DNA of 64,000 nt. Source: Mactromeris polynyma (taxonomy: Eukaryota; Mollusca; Bivalvia; Venerida; Mactridae). The stretch lies in assembly GCA_032209605.1 (NCBI GenBank), contig JASFXZ010000038.1, forward strand, positions 620,001-684,000. The letters run 5' to 3'. The notes beneath the pieces are model-generated. The model was given only the letters and a program-made list of their open reading frames with translations. It searched no databases and was not told the DNA's origin. The position numbers were made by a program, and so were the translations under genes. Shown here one piece after another: positions 20,121 through 31,166 of the stretch (positions are counted from its first letter, which is position 1; every line of letters begins with the position of its first letter).

Positions 20121-22157
20121 GGGGTTGGGTGCTGTGTAATAGGGTTATAAATGAGAAAACATATTGCAGAAGAAGTTTGCTCATACCATTATAAGCGCTG
20201 AATTCCAGACATTCCACACCGAAGTCATTTCTTCCCTAAAGACCTTTCACCCCCCAATTTTGATAGACCCTGGACTTTACACCCCCACTTTCAGTATAAT
20301 CATTTGTTTGTGAATTACATTATTAATATGATGTTTATTCTAAAATCAGATTGTTAATTTATAGATCAAAATTCCTTTATCTTCATGTTAAAAAAACAGT
20401 GTGATTTGATCAACACCTTTTGACTTATTAAGAATGATGTGATTTAACAACCACTGCGCCTCCCAAAATCAAGCATCTCTAGTCTCCTTTATCAACAGAC
20501 TCTGATCCAGTGGGACTCTAAGGTACACCCTTTCAATAATGGTGATAAAAGTCAGTATTTTCAGATTAGATAAATAATTTTATGAACCCTAGTCAAGCAA
20601 ACAACAAAGAAATAAATTGATGATTTCATATACCTATGATGTATATGGTACACATGCACTACTCAGCATGGTAAAAAATAATGCCCAAATATTACCATGT
20701 TTCAACCACCATGTGTAAAAAATACATTTGAATAAATCTCCTTATTTCTGTTTGAACAACAACATCTAGTTTAATGTCACAGCTAAGTAACTGATTATAG
20801 TAATGAGCAGTGTATATAAACATGTGTATGCCCCCACTCTAAGGCAAATAAGAAGTGACAATGAAGTATTGCTTGTTAAAATAGAATTATACAATGTCTA
20901 ATTAAATAAATAGTTTGAATCAACAATGTATAATTTCATACCTCAACAAACAATGCAAACTTTTACTTTTGAAGTTAAAATCAAAAGAAACTGCAATAAA
21001 AGTTTGTTAAATGACTGAACATCAAATATAGCTTTAAAAGACAATTTAATCAACGTAATCAGTTTGATATATATATATATGTTCACTTCTTTGTATGCAT
21101 TTTTCAGCCAAATTTCAATAATTATACTTAAATATGTTTTAGAAGTATTAGAAATACTTAGAAATTAGATTTATCGTTATATTTATACATATCATTTTAT
21201 ATCATCACCCCTATTATTCCTTTAGTCTCAGTAATAATGCATGTATTTAAATACGGGTGAGCCCTCTCCATATATAACACATTGCTTAGACTATTCACTC
21301 CCAAAATGGGGATAAAAAGTCTTGGAAGGCAGTGTTTGCACTCAACTGTTATAATTGAGGGCCATTATGAAGTCCTAGTTTTCACATCTGGGGGTCATTT
21401 CCAAATATTGGGGTCATACAGGAATACAGCTGCATTTTTTAAAAGAAACTTTGTTCTACTGATAATAGTGGTTATACAATTAATTACTGATTTACTATTC
21501 TCTGTCAATCTTTCTTTGTTGTTGAACCTCTTGCGAGGACTTGGACAATATTGCACGTCAAGCCGCTAAGAATAGTTAAAAGAGGTAAAAGTATAGCCAA
21601 GAATTTAAAAACCTAGAAGTAGGAATGGTATAAAAATGTAAGTGCTATTAACAGTTTAAAAACAGGTTGGAATGAAGTAAATGTGATAGCTTGAAGGTTG
21701 TTTTTAGTCAATATATGTCCCCCAAAATCAATTTATAGGATTAAAAGTAAAATTACAGCAAACATTGCAACTCAGTCAAAAACATCTGACCAAAACATGT
21801 TGACTTGAAGCACAACTAGACTCGGTACCGAAAAATCCTGTGAAGTTTTGTTAAAATCTAATCAGTGGTATTGGAGATGAAGAGCAGACAACTTCTCCGT
21901 ATCAACTTTATTTAAGAACAACAAAGGGTCATAACTAAGTAAAAAATCATCCGAGTGGAATTTGCTGATGATATGTGAAACTAGAGTTAACGCTGTCAAT
22001 CTTGTGAAATTTCATTGAAATCCATGCAGGGGTCAACATTCTCTATGTCCACTGGTCTATTGCTTAAGGTCAGAACAAAACACTTTTGCTAGTTTCTGCT
22101 TTAAATGTTAATATAGCTTGAGGGTGTAGTTTACATGTATTACATGTATATTCTTAC
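20121..22157. other. AT-rich noncoding DNA
   Basis: No coding exon or RNA gene identified. One (AT)n tract lies near 21069-21082. It may be intron or 3' flank of the spliced minus-strand gene to its right, whose remaining exons I could not find. Confidence 0.45.
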
Positions 22158-22245
22158 CTGATGGCTATCTTCCAAACAGCTGCAGTGCACAACTCCTACT
22201 GACGTATCAAGGACAAACTCGACAACAACAAACTGATGGCTCATT
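22158..22245 (-). CDS. Coding exon of a spliced minus-strand gene (29-codon N-terminus)
   Basis: On the minus strand an acceptor (TTTTGAATAG) is followed by AATG and 29 in-frame codons (MSHQFVVVEFVLDTSVGVVH...), ending CAG before the donor GTAAGAAT. The short VVxEF...D.SV..V pattern resembles the start of invertebrate proteins carrying a C-terminal DUF4806 domain; that link is weak. Further exons were not found to the left, where the LINE array begins at 18.99 kb, so the gene may be truncated. Confidence 0.5.
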
Positions 22246-23307
22246 CTATTCAAAATAAAATATGTAATTATGTAAGAATGGGCATTGGGCAGGTGATCTA
22301 AATAAGAAAAGGCTTGCATCTATACTGGGAATTGATAATCACAATTGAAATTCTGAAAACTTCGGTTAACATTTTATACTGTGGTATGTAAAGATTTTAC
22401 TTAATACATAAAAGTATGCATTATCACAATATTGACAGAGTTGGACTACTAACATTATATGCCATGCATTCCACATTATTTAATTTGCTCCATAACTTCA
22501 CAAATAACTAAAATCTCAGCATTTAGATTTTTACAGATTATAAAAAGCATACAAATCACGTATTTGACAACATTATAAGAATGATGTTTAAATTGTTTAA
22601 GTACATGTTTTAAATGATTTGTTATCAGATATATTGTATAGATGACTAGTACATCTTATTTCATCATTGTTGGAATGGGTGTTTTGTCCTTTCACAGCAG
22701 GAGAAGTCAAGAGGAATTTACCAAAACTTTTTTTTCAAAAATCATTTACTTTTCAAGGAGTTTTTGGCTGTTACAAATTCAAGTAGTTTTCAAGGAGTAG
22801 GCATCAAATTAAAGGACTTCTCAAGACCTGTGTGAACATTGTTTATGAAAAAAGTTAAACTTCAAAGCAGACTGTTCTGTTCTGTTTTCAGAATGGAAAA
22901 CAACATAATTTATGTTACACAAATGTATTCACTTGCATGAAATGTAAAAAATTATCTAAAAAATAATTAAATGTGGTCAAGCTTAAATGGAAACTAGGAT
23001 ATTTTCATTGCAAAATGGGTTGAAATTGGCCAATCTGAACTAGGACCTTAGGTCACCTGTGCTCCTTAAATTCTGACACTGACAAAAACATGAAGTAGAC
23101 AACTAACAGTTGACTTGTACTCAGTCTCAAAATTCACAGCAAAGGTATTCCAATTGACTGCATGGGTAAAATTTTATAAATATTCATTAATTCTTTGTTT
23201 GTAACATCTTTATAGGCTAAGTTATTAGGCTGTGGGATTAATGGATTAATCATTTAATGCAGTTATTAAGTTCACCCAGACAAATTCCTTCTAAAATACA
23301 TACTTAC

Positions 23308-23410
23308 AGGTTTTGGCGTAAGCATATACATGCTTGTCTGTTTATCCTGCATACTATGAAGGAGGCGACCGCGACGAGAAAGGCACCACCGTTGTCAACT
23401 GGAGTTATTT
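23308..23410 (-). other. Probable 5' exon of the same minus-strand gene
   Basis: A pyrimidine-rich acceptor (AATTTAATTTCAG on the minus strand) precedes a 103-base segment of higher GC than its surroundings, which ends at a consensus donor GTAAGTATGT. It has no good open frame joining the 22.2-kb exon, so it is probably untranslated leader. Confidence 0.45.
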
Positions 23411-23934
23411 CTGAAATTAAATTAAACAATGGTCAAACTACATTTGTTTTCTACATAGCAACTACATTTTTAAATACATTAGTTAATGCACAATTTAATT
23501 TGGCTAAAACAGGCCTATAGTAACAAATTTGATATCCACAAAATGTTTGAATAAAAAACTAAACAGTAGTAGTAGTTACTAGAACGGTTAGTGGGTATAC
23601 AGTTTTAACAAAAATGTGGCTCAACCTGGACTAGAACTAAAGGCTCCTGGCAGACTTTGCAAAAGCTACCATAACAAGTAATTCAGTGCGCATAAGAATT
23701 TGTGTTCTTATATAAAGCAACTAAAAATCATGAATAATATCAGCGAATAAGAAAAATCAGCAAAAATAATTTTTAAATCTAAACTATTCACCCCACCCAC
23801 CTGGAGTAACACTAAAACTGAAAGTACAACTATTTCATATTATCTTATCACTTCAAATACAATATACATTTTCTTGATTATGTTTATGCGTATACACTTT
23901 ATAATATGATTGAATGATTATATTTAACACATAC

Positions 23935-24000
23935 CTGAAGTAGTATTTATTCTGCAAACTATCGAGGATCGATCGTTGTTTTGACCCACCGATATAAGGG
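23935..24000 (-). other. Probable first exon of the same minus-strand gene
   Basis: The minus strand ends ACTACTTCAG before a donor GTATGTGTT at 23934. GC content is higher than in its flanks. The 5' boundary is a guess. Confidence 0.3.
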
Positions 24001-24002
24001 AG

Positions 24003-24126
24003 ATTACTGCGAATTACTAACGATTCGCCACAATACCGATTCGCCACATAACGATTCGCCACATTTTAATAACGATTCGCCACAGTTGTATAACGATTCG
24101 CCACAGTTGTATAACGATTCGCCACA
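24003..24126 (+). repeat. Cluster of ~21-bp repeats with core CGATTCGCCACA
   Basis: AACGATTCGCCACA occurs about six times with short spacers (CATAA, TTTTAAT, GTTGTAT). A related ATTCGCCACAGTTT reappears at 28070, beyond TatD copy 1, so the motif may mark element ends. It also sits at the presumed 5' end of the minus-strand gene. Confidence 0.75.
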
Positions 24127-24590
24127 GTTTTGTATTATGATTATATTTTGATAATATTAATATTAACAATTAGTATTATTAAATATGACATATTTGTTTT
24201 GCGTAGGAGATTGAAACGCCATTCGAAATCCTCGGCCAACTACGTAGAGTAACCAAGTGGTACGGTAATACCCGAGAGCTAACGGTTAATGAAGTCTGGT
24301 TCCCTGCGTACTATAATTAAAATAGTAACAGAGTGGTACAGGCAGGTAATCCAGACTAACGGTTAATACGGCGCATGCGCGAGCCCATTACACCAGTGCA
24401 CAGTTCTAACGTAACCAATATATGCCCGGCGTTGATACGCATTAACATAACCCCAACTGAAGCCCTAGAAATTGATAAGTATAAATGTCAGGGCTGCAAA
24501 ATAGAGAAGGGGGCTCTTGGGAATTAATTATCCGCGGTGAAGTTACATTGGTAATGTAACTGACTCCGAGTTAATTTTATATTTTTCAGG
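24127..24590 (+). other. Leader region of zinc-finger/TatD copy 1
   Basis: No coding seen. A pyrimidine-rich tract and AG (TATATTTTTCAG) end at 24588, three bases before the ATG, indicating that the coding exon begins at a 3' splice site and that upstream leader exon(s) exist. Confidence 0.4.
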
Positions 24591-26045
24591 ATGGAAGGTA
24601 GAGACTTCGTACGAAGAATGAAGGAGGAAACAGCATCAGGATTTTTGATGCCAATCAGAGATTTGGTGAAGCGTCTGATGCTGTGTTCCGGATATGCCGA
24701 ACAGTTGAAGGAAGCCCTGGTAGGGCAGGTGAAGATAGCAAGAAGGAGGAAGAACAGCCAGTGGCTGAAGAGGGTAGCACTGGATGCTGACGGCTTGCAG
24801 TTTGCAAACAGGGAGTGGTTAGAGCGCAATGTGTTTGCACTGCCCAAGCAGGGGAGAAAGTCAGCAGAATCCGTAGCCTGTAGGAAGGATATCAGGCTAC
24901 AGAGTGATCCAACAATCCAGAGGGTGGTGGAGAATGCGGCGGGAGGAGAAGAAAGGGTCAGGGAGGAGGTCCAGGGACTGGAAGAGACGGTGGAATTGGA
25001 GGTCCTGGATTATGAGTATGAGGAAGTGGAACAGGCACCTGTGGTTACAGAACCCAGTGTGCAGGCCGCAGAGGAATGTACTGCTGGTAGCAGTAAGGAG
25101 ATGGATTGGAAGGTAGTACAGAGGAGAGGTAGGGAAGAGCATAGGGGAGCTAGGAGAGGAAGTACTGCTGCTGGTAGTAGTAGGATTACGTCAGGAGCAA
25201 GACGGGGAGGGACGGCTGCTGGTAGTAGCAGGATTATGTCAGGAGCAAGACGGGGAGGGACGGCTGCTGGTAGCAGGGTTTCGTCAGGATCAAGAAGGGG
25301 AGGGACGGCTGCGGGAAGTAGGAAGGTAGCTCCAATAGCTAGAGGAGGGAGTACGGCTGTGGGGAGTAGAGGAAACACGACAGGAGACAGAAGGGGAGGA
25401 ACTGCTGCTGGTAGTAGCAGGCTACCATCCATAGGGAGGGGAGGTAGCGTCGTGGTTTCAAGCAGCCGGGCTACCATCGCAGCCAGTAGTCATCAAGCAC
25501 ATCGCCACGTAAGCCCCAGGAAGAGGGAAGATCAGGGGAAGGAAAGCCACGCTGGGAAGGACAGGAGAGCATGCCCTGAAGCTTCAAGCAGCGGAGTGGG
25601 GAAGAGACGGTATGTGAGCCCAGAGGGGCAACGCAAGTGGCAGAGTCGGGAGAGTCCGAGGAGGCGTGATGGTCCTGTGTCTGGTAGACATACCGAAAAG
25701 AGGGCAAGTAGGCACCGACATAACTGTCCAATCCCATGGTGCAAGCCATATTATAGCTATCCAAAGGCCCACTCTTGCAACTTTCACTACCCAACCAAGC
25801 TGGACAGGGACGCGGTGGGTAGTGAAGCTGACATAGACAGGGTGGAGGCGTTGGGGTACTTGGCCGACAAGTTGTCTGGACAGATGGATTCCCCGGTGGA
25901 CAGCTTGATGCATTTTGTGAACCGTGAGTCCATCGGGGAAATGAACAAGGACAAGAAGATTGATGATTGGTTGGTGGACGTGGTACGTCGCACCTCCAAG
26001 GTTTTAAAGTTGAAGGTGCCCAATACGTTGACCTTGCACCCCTAA
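24591..26045 (+). CDS. Zinc-finger, Gly/Arg-repeat protein; first frame of TatD copy 1
   Basis: The 484-codon frame starts just after a splice-acceptor-like tract. Residues 1-100 are basic and helical-looking and are not recognised. Residues about 185-295 are repeats of 15-16 residues (ARRGGTAAGSSRIMSG type). Residues about 375-400 form a C-x4-C-x9-H-x4-H finger (CPIPWC...HSCNFH). The same finger type precedes the TatD region in copy 2, so it belongs to one protein design. The frame ends TAA at 26043, inside an overlap with the next frame, where a slippery heptamer lies (26003-26009). Function is unknown; nucleic-acid binding is plausible. Confidence 0.75.
   Translation: MEGRDFVRRMKEETASGFLMPIRDLVKRLMLCSGYAEQLKEALVGQVKIARRRKNSQWLKRVALDADGLQFANREWLERNVFALPKQGRKSAESVACRKDIRLQSDPTIQRVVENAAGGEERVREEVQGLEETVELEVLDYEYEEVEQAPVVTEPSVQAAEECTAGSSKEMDWKVVQRRGREEHRGARRGSTAAGSSRITSGARRGGTAAGSSRIMSGARRGGTAAGSRVSSGSRRGGTAAGSRKVAPIARGGSTAVGSRGNTTGDRRGGTAAGSSRLPSIGRGGSVVVSSSRATIAASSHQAHRHVSPRKREDQGKESHAGKDRRACPEASSSGVGKRRYVSPEGQRKWQSRESPRRRDGPVSGRHTEKRASRHRHNCPIPWCKPYYSYPKAHSCNFHYPTKLDRDAVGSEADIDRVEALGYLADKLSGQMDSPVDSLMHFVNRESIGEMNKDKKIDDWLVDVVRRTSKVLKLKVPNTLTLHP
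25140..25470 (+). repeat. 45-48-bp tandem repeats coding Gly/Ala/Arg/Ser units
   Basis: TCAGGAGCAAGACGG recurs at 25191 and 25239, with a related unit at 25284. About seven units of 15-16 codons are visible, with codon-level variation that keeps the frame. Confidence 0.8.
26003..26009 (+). promoter_or_regulatory. Candidate -1 programmed frameshift heptamer (T TTA AAG)
   Basis: In the first frame the codons are GTT-TTA-AAG, giving the canonical X XXY YYZ arrangement in the correct phase. A -1 slip here enters the next frame and joins the finger protein to the TatD part; the zero frame ends 11 codons later. A downstream stimulatory structure was not identified, so this could be coincidence or the site of a simple indel. 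Confidence 0.45.
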
Positions 26046-27413
26046 ATTCGCCAGTATTAGTGTTTCACTGGGCCATACTGACGCAGTTGCTGAGGAGACT
26101 GTCAAGTCATGAATATAATTTATTCATGCGTCTGTTCAGCAACCCTGACAGAAGAAATGAATTGATGCAGAGGTTGGCGCCAGCGAACACAGATTACACT
26201 CCTGGGCCAAGCAGACAGGAAGGACGTGTGCCGGTGGTGATGGTGGAGACGGAGGATGAGAGTGATACAGACACACTTGTGCCAGCAGTTATGAGTGAGG
26301 AGGAGAGTGATGGGGATGCACTGGAGAATATAGTCATCAGTGTATCCGGGGACAGAAGGGTGGAGCTGGTAGAAGTGCGCCAGGAGGAAATTTACCGAAG
26401 TCAATGTGTTACAGAGACTTCGGGCGTAGAACGGGTGCAGCAGGAGGTTTACCGAAGTCAATGTGGTACAGAGACTTCGGGCCTAGAAAGGGAGGAAATA
26501 TATCATGTGCCCCAGGGAGTGTCGGAGGCCACAGTTATCCGTGGTACGGATAGGAAGGTGGCGCTTGCCCAACAGAATGTGCCCAGGCAGGCGTTCGATA
26601 GCCATTTCCATGTGGATAGATTAAGTCGGGAGCTGGGAATGGCTACGTATGACATGAGGGCAATCCTGAGACAGGTGAGACCAGAGGAGTCGAGGAAGAG
26701 GGTGGATGTGGTTGGAGGAGTAGCGAACTTCTGCGACCCAGTCAGTTACCCGTCCCATGACGAGATCATGTCTCTCAAGCGACAGGGGATTGCGGTGACT
26801 GTGGGGATCCACCCAAAGCATGCGGCTTCCGTTACACCGGCAGTGTGGGACAGGCTGAGGAAGTTGTTGAGGTTGCCAGAGGTGGTAGGATTGGGAGAAG
26901 TGGGATTGGACCACACGGTGCCGGTGGAAGAGTGGGCAAGACAGAGGGATGTTCTTGCAACCGCCATGACCTTTCTGGAAGAAAGGCATGTGCTGGTTTT
27001 GCACTGCAGGAGCCGCAGGATGGATGAGTTTTCCGAATTGCTGGCCTCACTGTTTTACCAGTGTGTAGGGGTGGTACCCAGACTCCAGCGCATTCATGTG
27101 CACTGCTTCAGTGGAGACAAGAGAGACCAGGAACGCTGGGTGGGGCACTTTGTGAACGCCCATTTTGGATATACCAATATGGTGGCAGGGGGGGAGGTTT
27201 CTGAGGTTAGGCGGAAGGTCTGCGAAGCCTGGACCTGAGCAGACTGTTACTCGAAACAGATGCCCCGTATTTCCCCCATGGAGGTTGCAGAATATCGGCA
27301 CCCAGTTTCCTGGGACTGACGGCAGAAGCGGTGGCAAGGGTGAGGGGCGAAGATGCCAACGAGATTCTGGCAGCCACCCTTGTGAATGGCAGACGGTTGT
27401 ACCGACAGACGTG
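26010..27413 (+). pseudogene. TatD-type metal-dependent nuclease domain, copy 1 (second frame)
   Basis: The frame enters from the -1 shift (an ATG also exists at 25967) and is open to 27238. After an acidic linker with a repeated RSQCVTETSG unit, a TatD domain begins near 26590. It shows FDSHFHVD (metal-binding HxH), VTVGIHPKHA, VVGLGEVGLDH (Glu), VLVLHCRS (His) and IHVHCFSGD (His). The last ligand (LLLETDAPYF) and the C-terminus to a TGA at 27411 are one frame away, so one base is lost near 27205-27211. TatD enzymes are Mg-dependent 3'-5' exonucleases of DNA. All five ligand motifs survive. With one indel it is formally a pseudogene, unless the base is an assembly error. Confidence 0.82.
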
Positions 27414-28573
27414 AGGTGCTGGAAGGGGAGTGAAGATAGGAGAGTTACTAGTATTGGCAAGGTAATTATGTGGTACATCCTTGTGTTTTTAAGTGGTACA
27501 TCCCTGTGTTTTTTATGTGGTACATGTTGGGGCAAGGATGTGATACATTCTTTAGAGATTATGTGGTACATGAGTATTTGATCAGCCGTGTGGTACAAGG
27601 TTGAAGTGAGGAGATGTCATAGGGACATCTGGCAAGTTGTCAGTTACTTGAAGGGGTTGCTCACTTAGTACTGGTAATCCGTCTAGAGGACCTAGACCTG
27701 CCCAGGAAGAGTGAGTGTTGAACTGACCGCCATTTACATCGGATTTTGTGTGGTACATGTTGGAATGCTAAGTTTGATGTGGTACATACTTAGGGGTAAC
27801 CTCGGCTCTTTTAGATAAAGTCGGGGGGAGTGTAGTGACCTGAAATTCCGGTCTCGGTCACGGAACGGTCCGCATGGGTGTTATTTGTGCGAGAACTGCG
27901 CGAGATGACGATGTTTGGCGCGAAACAGTAAGACTCCATGTTGAGTGTAAGACGTTTATAAAAAGACTCTACGAGTTCTGGGCGAGCATAGATTATTAAC
28001 CGTGAAGACCGAATTACGAGAATAGGTAAACTAACAGGTTGCTTCATTACTCAGCATTTCGTTACTCAAATTCGCCACAGTTTATTTGTAATTAGTATCG
28101 GTACACAATCCTCGATTAAAGAACGAAACACTGCCTTCTGTAAATGCTAAAACCGATAAGCTAGATAGTCAAAATTTCCCTTGACACGAAAGGTAGTTGC
28201 GTACACATTTGATTGGTTATAGCACTGGAAAATACCCATCTATTATAAACTCAGTAGTCACGTGATCGTGCCGACCAATGAAATTCAGTATCAGGAACGA
28301 ACGGTCAATTCGTAAGATCAACTATCAAAATATACTGGGTAATACAGCAGCGTGCGAATGTGACGGTAGTGGAATCAAAGCGCTGTGTGTAAGCGCTGTG
28401 TGTGAGCGTACTAAGCAGTGATCTCGGGGTTTCTGTTGTATAGCGTAATTGAATGACCGGCAGTCGTAACATTATGCGTTGTTTATGTTGTACAACAAGT
28501 TTTAACCGGCTTCAGATTTCAACACATTTGCACACCTTCAAGTTGCGCCGACCATCTTTTTTAAAAATATTTC
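27414..28573. other. 3' flank of TatD copy 1 and leader of copy 2
   Basis: 27454-27790 has a scattered TGTGGTACAT motif (about seven copies). A G-run followed by TGTAGTGACC at 27820-27840 recalls a polypurine tract and LTR start, but no second LTR was found. A short frame at 28453 has CLCCTTSFNRLQISTHLHTF, a possible broken finger. No intact gene. Confidence 0.4.
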
Positions 28574-28720
28574 TTGTTTGGGGTTGCCATGCCGATTTAA
28601 TTACTTCGTCATTGATGCTCCCCACCCGCCATGGAGTCCAAGAAGGGGTCATGACCAGGGGGTATCCAAAACTGGTCATGACAGGTATATCGTGGTAAAA
28701 AGGTTAAACTGGACAAATGG
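28574..28720 (-). mobile_element. LINE 5'-UTR fragment F
   Basis: About 147 bp matching the 5' UTR and start-codon area of LINE copies A and D (GGGGTTGCCATGC...ATTGATGCTCCCCACCCGCC), in minus orientation. No ORF1 body or 3' end is attached. Confidence 0.8.
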
Positions 28721-30146
28721 GACACGCAAGGAGTCCAGCGCAGCCAGGGACTCCAGGAACCGTGGGAACGCCGTGTCCCGTGGTCCGCGCACCAGTCGTG
28801 GATCCGACGGTCCAAGCCGTAACGCCCGCACTACCAAGCGGGGAGGTGCGGAATGTCGGGTTGCACCTTCATCACCGGAACGGGGCGTGATGGCGAAGAG
28901 GCCATGGGTGGAGTCAGAGACCCACTGTTCTAGGGTGGACACCAGCGTCTGCCCTATCCCTGGTTGCCGGGAGCAGGCGTCGAGGACTCATGCCTTCGGC
29001 GTCCACCTTCCGTTGTGCCAGTAGGATCTTGGTGGCCTTGACGTGGGGATCCTAGCCACCTATGTTGGTAATTTGAAGATGATAACCAGCGGGTGTCTAC
29101 AGGTCTCCAAACCAATGAACGCCTCCATGCGCCATTTGTGTACGGCGATGGGATTGAGTGCGCCGGCCACCTTTAGGCTGAGCCGCTCAATTCCCCAGCC
29201 TTCTTCATGCATTGACGCGTGTTCTTGGTCGTCATGGGTTGCCTCGATCCGGAGAACACAGCAGGAGTTGAAGGACGAGTACCCGGACCTCACTGTTCCG
29301 GTGCAGCAGAGGCCCCAAGCTGTGGACAGCCATTTCCACCTTGACCGGGTGAGGAGCAAGATGGGAAGCAATGCAACATCCTTCACTGACGACCTAAAAG
29401 CCGTTGAGCCTGAATGTGGGGATGAGGTATGGGTTACCAGGGGCGTCGCAGACCCCCCTTCCTACCCATCTCAGGAGCATGTGACCGAGCTGACGTCACA
29501 GGGTGTTGGGGTAGCCATCGGGCTGCACCCTAAGTCACAAGGCTTACTCTTAGGATGCCTGGGACAAGTTTAACACTTGTCTTCAGTTCCAAGGGGTATG
29601 CGCCCTGGGGGAAGTTGGCCTGGACCAGGACAGATCCTGCCTGCTGGGACGAACAACATGACGTTCTGGACCGCGCTGTCAGCCTACTAACACCAGACAA
29701 GGTCCTCGTCCTCCGCAACCGAGGTGAGAACACCGAGATGCTAGAGCTCCTCTATCATCTCAAAGGAGTTGTCCTGCAGGACCATCCAATCCACCTCCAC
29801 TGCTTCAGCGGCACTATGGGTACTCGAGAAGTGGATTTCCACCTTCCCGAACGTCCACTTCGGGTTTACGGGAATGGTGGCGAACTTTAACCCCAAACAA
29901 CGGGAGGCACTTCAATCACTGGCAGCCCATAGGCTGCTGCTGGAGACAGATGCACCATATTTCCACCTCGGAGGAAGAGCCATCTCCACTCCGGCATGTC
30001 TGGGCACAACGGCCCGACATGTCAGTAGGATTCGGGGCGAGATCTGGGAGGGAGTACTGCAGTCCTTCGCCAACAATGCCCGGAGACTGTACCACCTACC
30101 GATCCTGTTCCGGTGCAGCAGAGCAATTTCCTTCGCCATGAAATAG
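28720..30146 (+). pseudogene. Zinc-finger plus TatD nuclease, copy 2, broken
   Basis: A basic Arg/Gly/Ser stretch (28725-28910) is followed by a finger CPIPGC-x7-H-x4-H (28950-29015), ending in a TAG at 29022. TatD motifs then appear in shifting frames: VDSHFHLDR (29320), VAIGLHPKSQ (29512), APWGKLAWTR in place of the Glu motif (29600), VLVLRNRG with the His replaced (29705), IHLHCFSGT (29790), HFGFTGMVANFNPKQ and LLLETDAPYFHLGG (29930). Two of the expected ligands are substituted and there are at least three frame changes, so it is dead. It confirms that finger and TatD domain travel together. Confidence 0.8.
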
Positions 30147-30286
30147 AGTGTAACTTCCAAAAACACACGCAGGCGAGCTACACATATCCGTGATTTAATG
30201 GTCACGTGTTACGACTGACGCTAGAAAACCAACGGTATATAAAATGTTCGCCTTTTGCCCCAGGTATTCGACGAAGACAATTATTA

Positions 30287-30424
30287 TACCTGCCTTGCGT
30301 TCGGTTAAGGCTGACGCTCGCTCAAGTTATGAAACTGTGCACGCGTTTTGCTACTGAACGCACTGTTTGCCAAAAAGTGCACGCCCACTGTGCGCCCACT
30401 CACTCGAGCAACTGCGAGGTATAA
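30287..30424 (+). repeat. Dispersed repeat, TGCGTTCGGTTAAGGCT type, copy 1
   Basis: About 138 bp closely matching 46187-46315 (TTTGCTACTGAACGCACTGT, CAAAAAGTGCACGCCCACTG). Related in design to the MITEs at 47.9-48.6 kb. Confidence 0.85.
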
Positions 30425-30537
30425 AGTATACCACGATAAGTTGAGAGTGACGTCATGACCACCTTTATTTATCAAAATAGGTAAATCAAATAACAAGCAA
30501 AACTATTTATTGTGATATTGATTTCATTAATCTAACT

Positions 30538-30642
30538 GCCGTGATAGCTCAGATGTTAGCGAGTCCGCGCCCTACAGTGATAATTAAGCTTTTTAGTTTT
30601 GGGTCCGAGTTCGAGACCATCGGGAGGTCGTTGTTTTTTTTT
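30538..30642 (+). repeat. tRNA-like sequence (SINE head or tRNA pseudogene)
   Basis: GCCGTGATAGCTCAGATGTTAGCG matches the A-box and D-arm, GAGTTCGAGACC matches the B-box, and a T-run at 30633-30642 could end Pol III transcription. The A-B distance is longer than in a normal tRNA, and the acceptor arms do not pair. Confidence 0.4.
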
Positions 30643-31072
30643 TCATTATAATACTATATATTTCGTTGGTCATTTACAGTTGTACTTACATGACTTATAC
30701 TAATTAATGTTCGCTCGAATATCATTATTTAAAAATATTGTATAGCATGTGTATTTATAAGCTTTTCACTAATAACGATATGGTTCACGATTTTTAAAGT
30801 GCACAATATCATCGTGCAGTAGATTTAAATGTACATTTATCGGTACTTACTCGCAGTATATGGAACAAAGCTGCTATGGCTACTTCGAAAAACGTAAGGG
30901 GTTCAAATGAATATTTTAGCGACGACGCTACAGCCATCATTAAACACGTTTGATAGAATGACAAAGCAATTAGACAATAACAAACAAAACAAAAATAAAC
31001 AGACAGAAACGACAAACAACAAGTAATTGATGAGCACCGAATAATGGATAAAAATTAATATTGTCCATAAAA

Positions 31073-31166
31073 AATGGGAGACAGGAATGTGTCTCGAACT
31101 CACACCCTATCTATTGGTCGAAGTTACTAGTCAGATAGCGCTACCAATTGAGCTATCGCTACTGTC
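31073..31166 (-). repeat. tRNA-like sequence with a Thr(AGT)-like anticodon loop
   Basis: On the minus strand, GCGATAGCTCAATTGGTAGCG is followed by CTGACTAGTAAC and GTGTGAGTTCGAGACACA, giving D-arm, anticodon-loop and T-arm look-alikes. The anticodon and acceptor stems pair poorly, so it is probably a decayed tRNA or SINE. Confidence 0.4.

Noticed and set aside
25010..25477. A 155-codon antisense frame of Leu/Pro/Ala composition
   Set aside because: Mirror of the GC-rich 45-48-bp repeats coding the Gly/Ala/Arg region.
27820..28080. LTR of a retroelement carrying the TatD gene
   Set aside because: A polypurine-like run and TGTAGTGACC are suggestive, but no matching second LTR exists upstream of 24.5 kb and no RT or integrase lies between.
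30538..30642. Functional tRNA gene
   Set aside because: The A- and B-boxes are present but too far apart, and the acceptor and anticodon stems do not pair.
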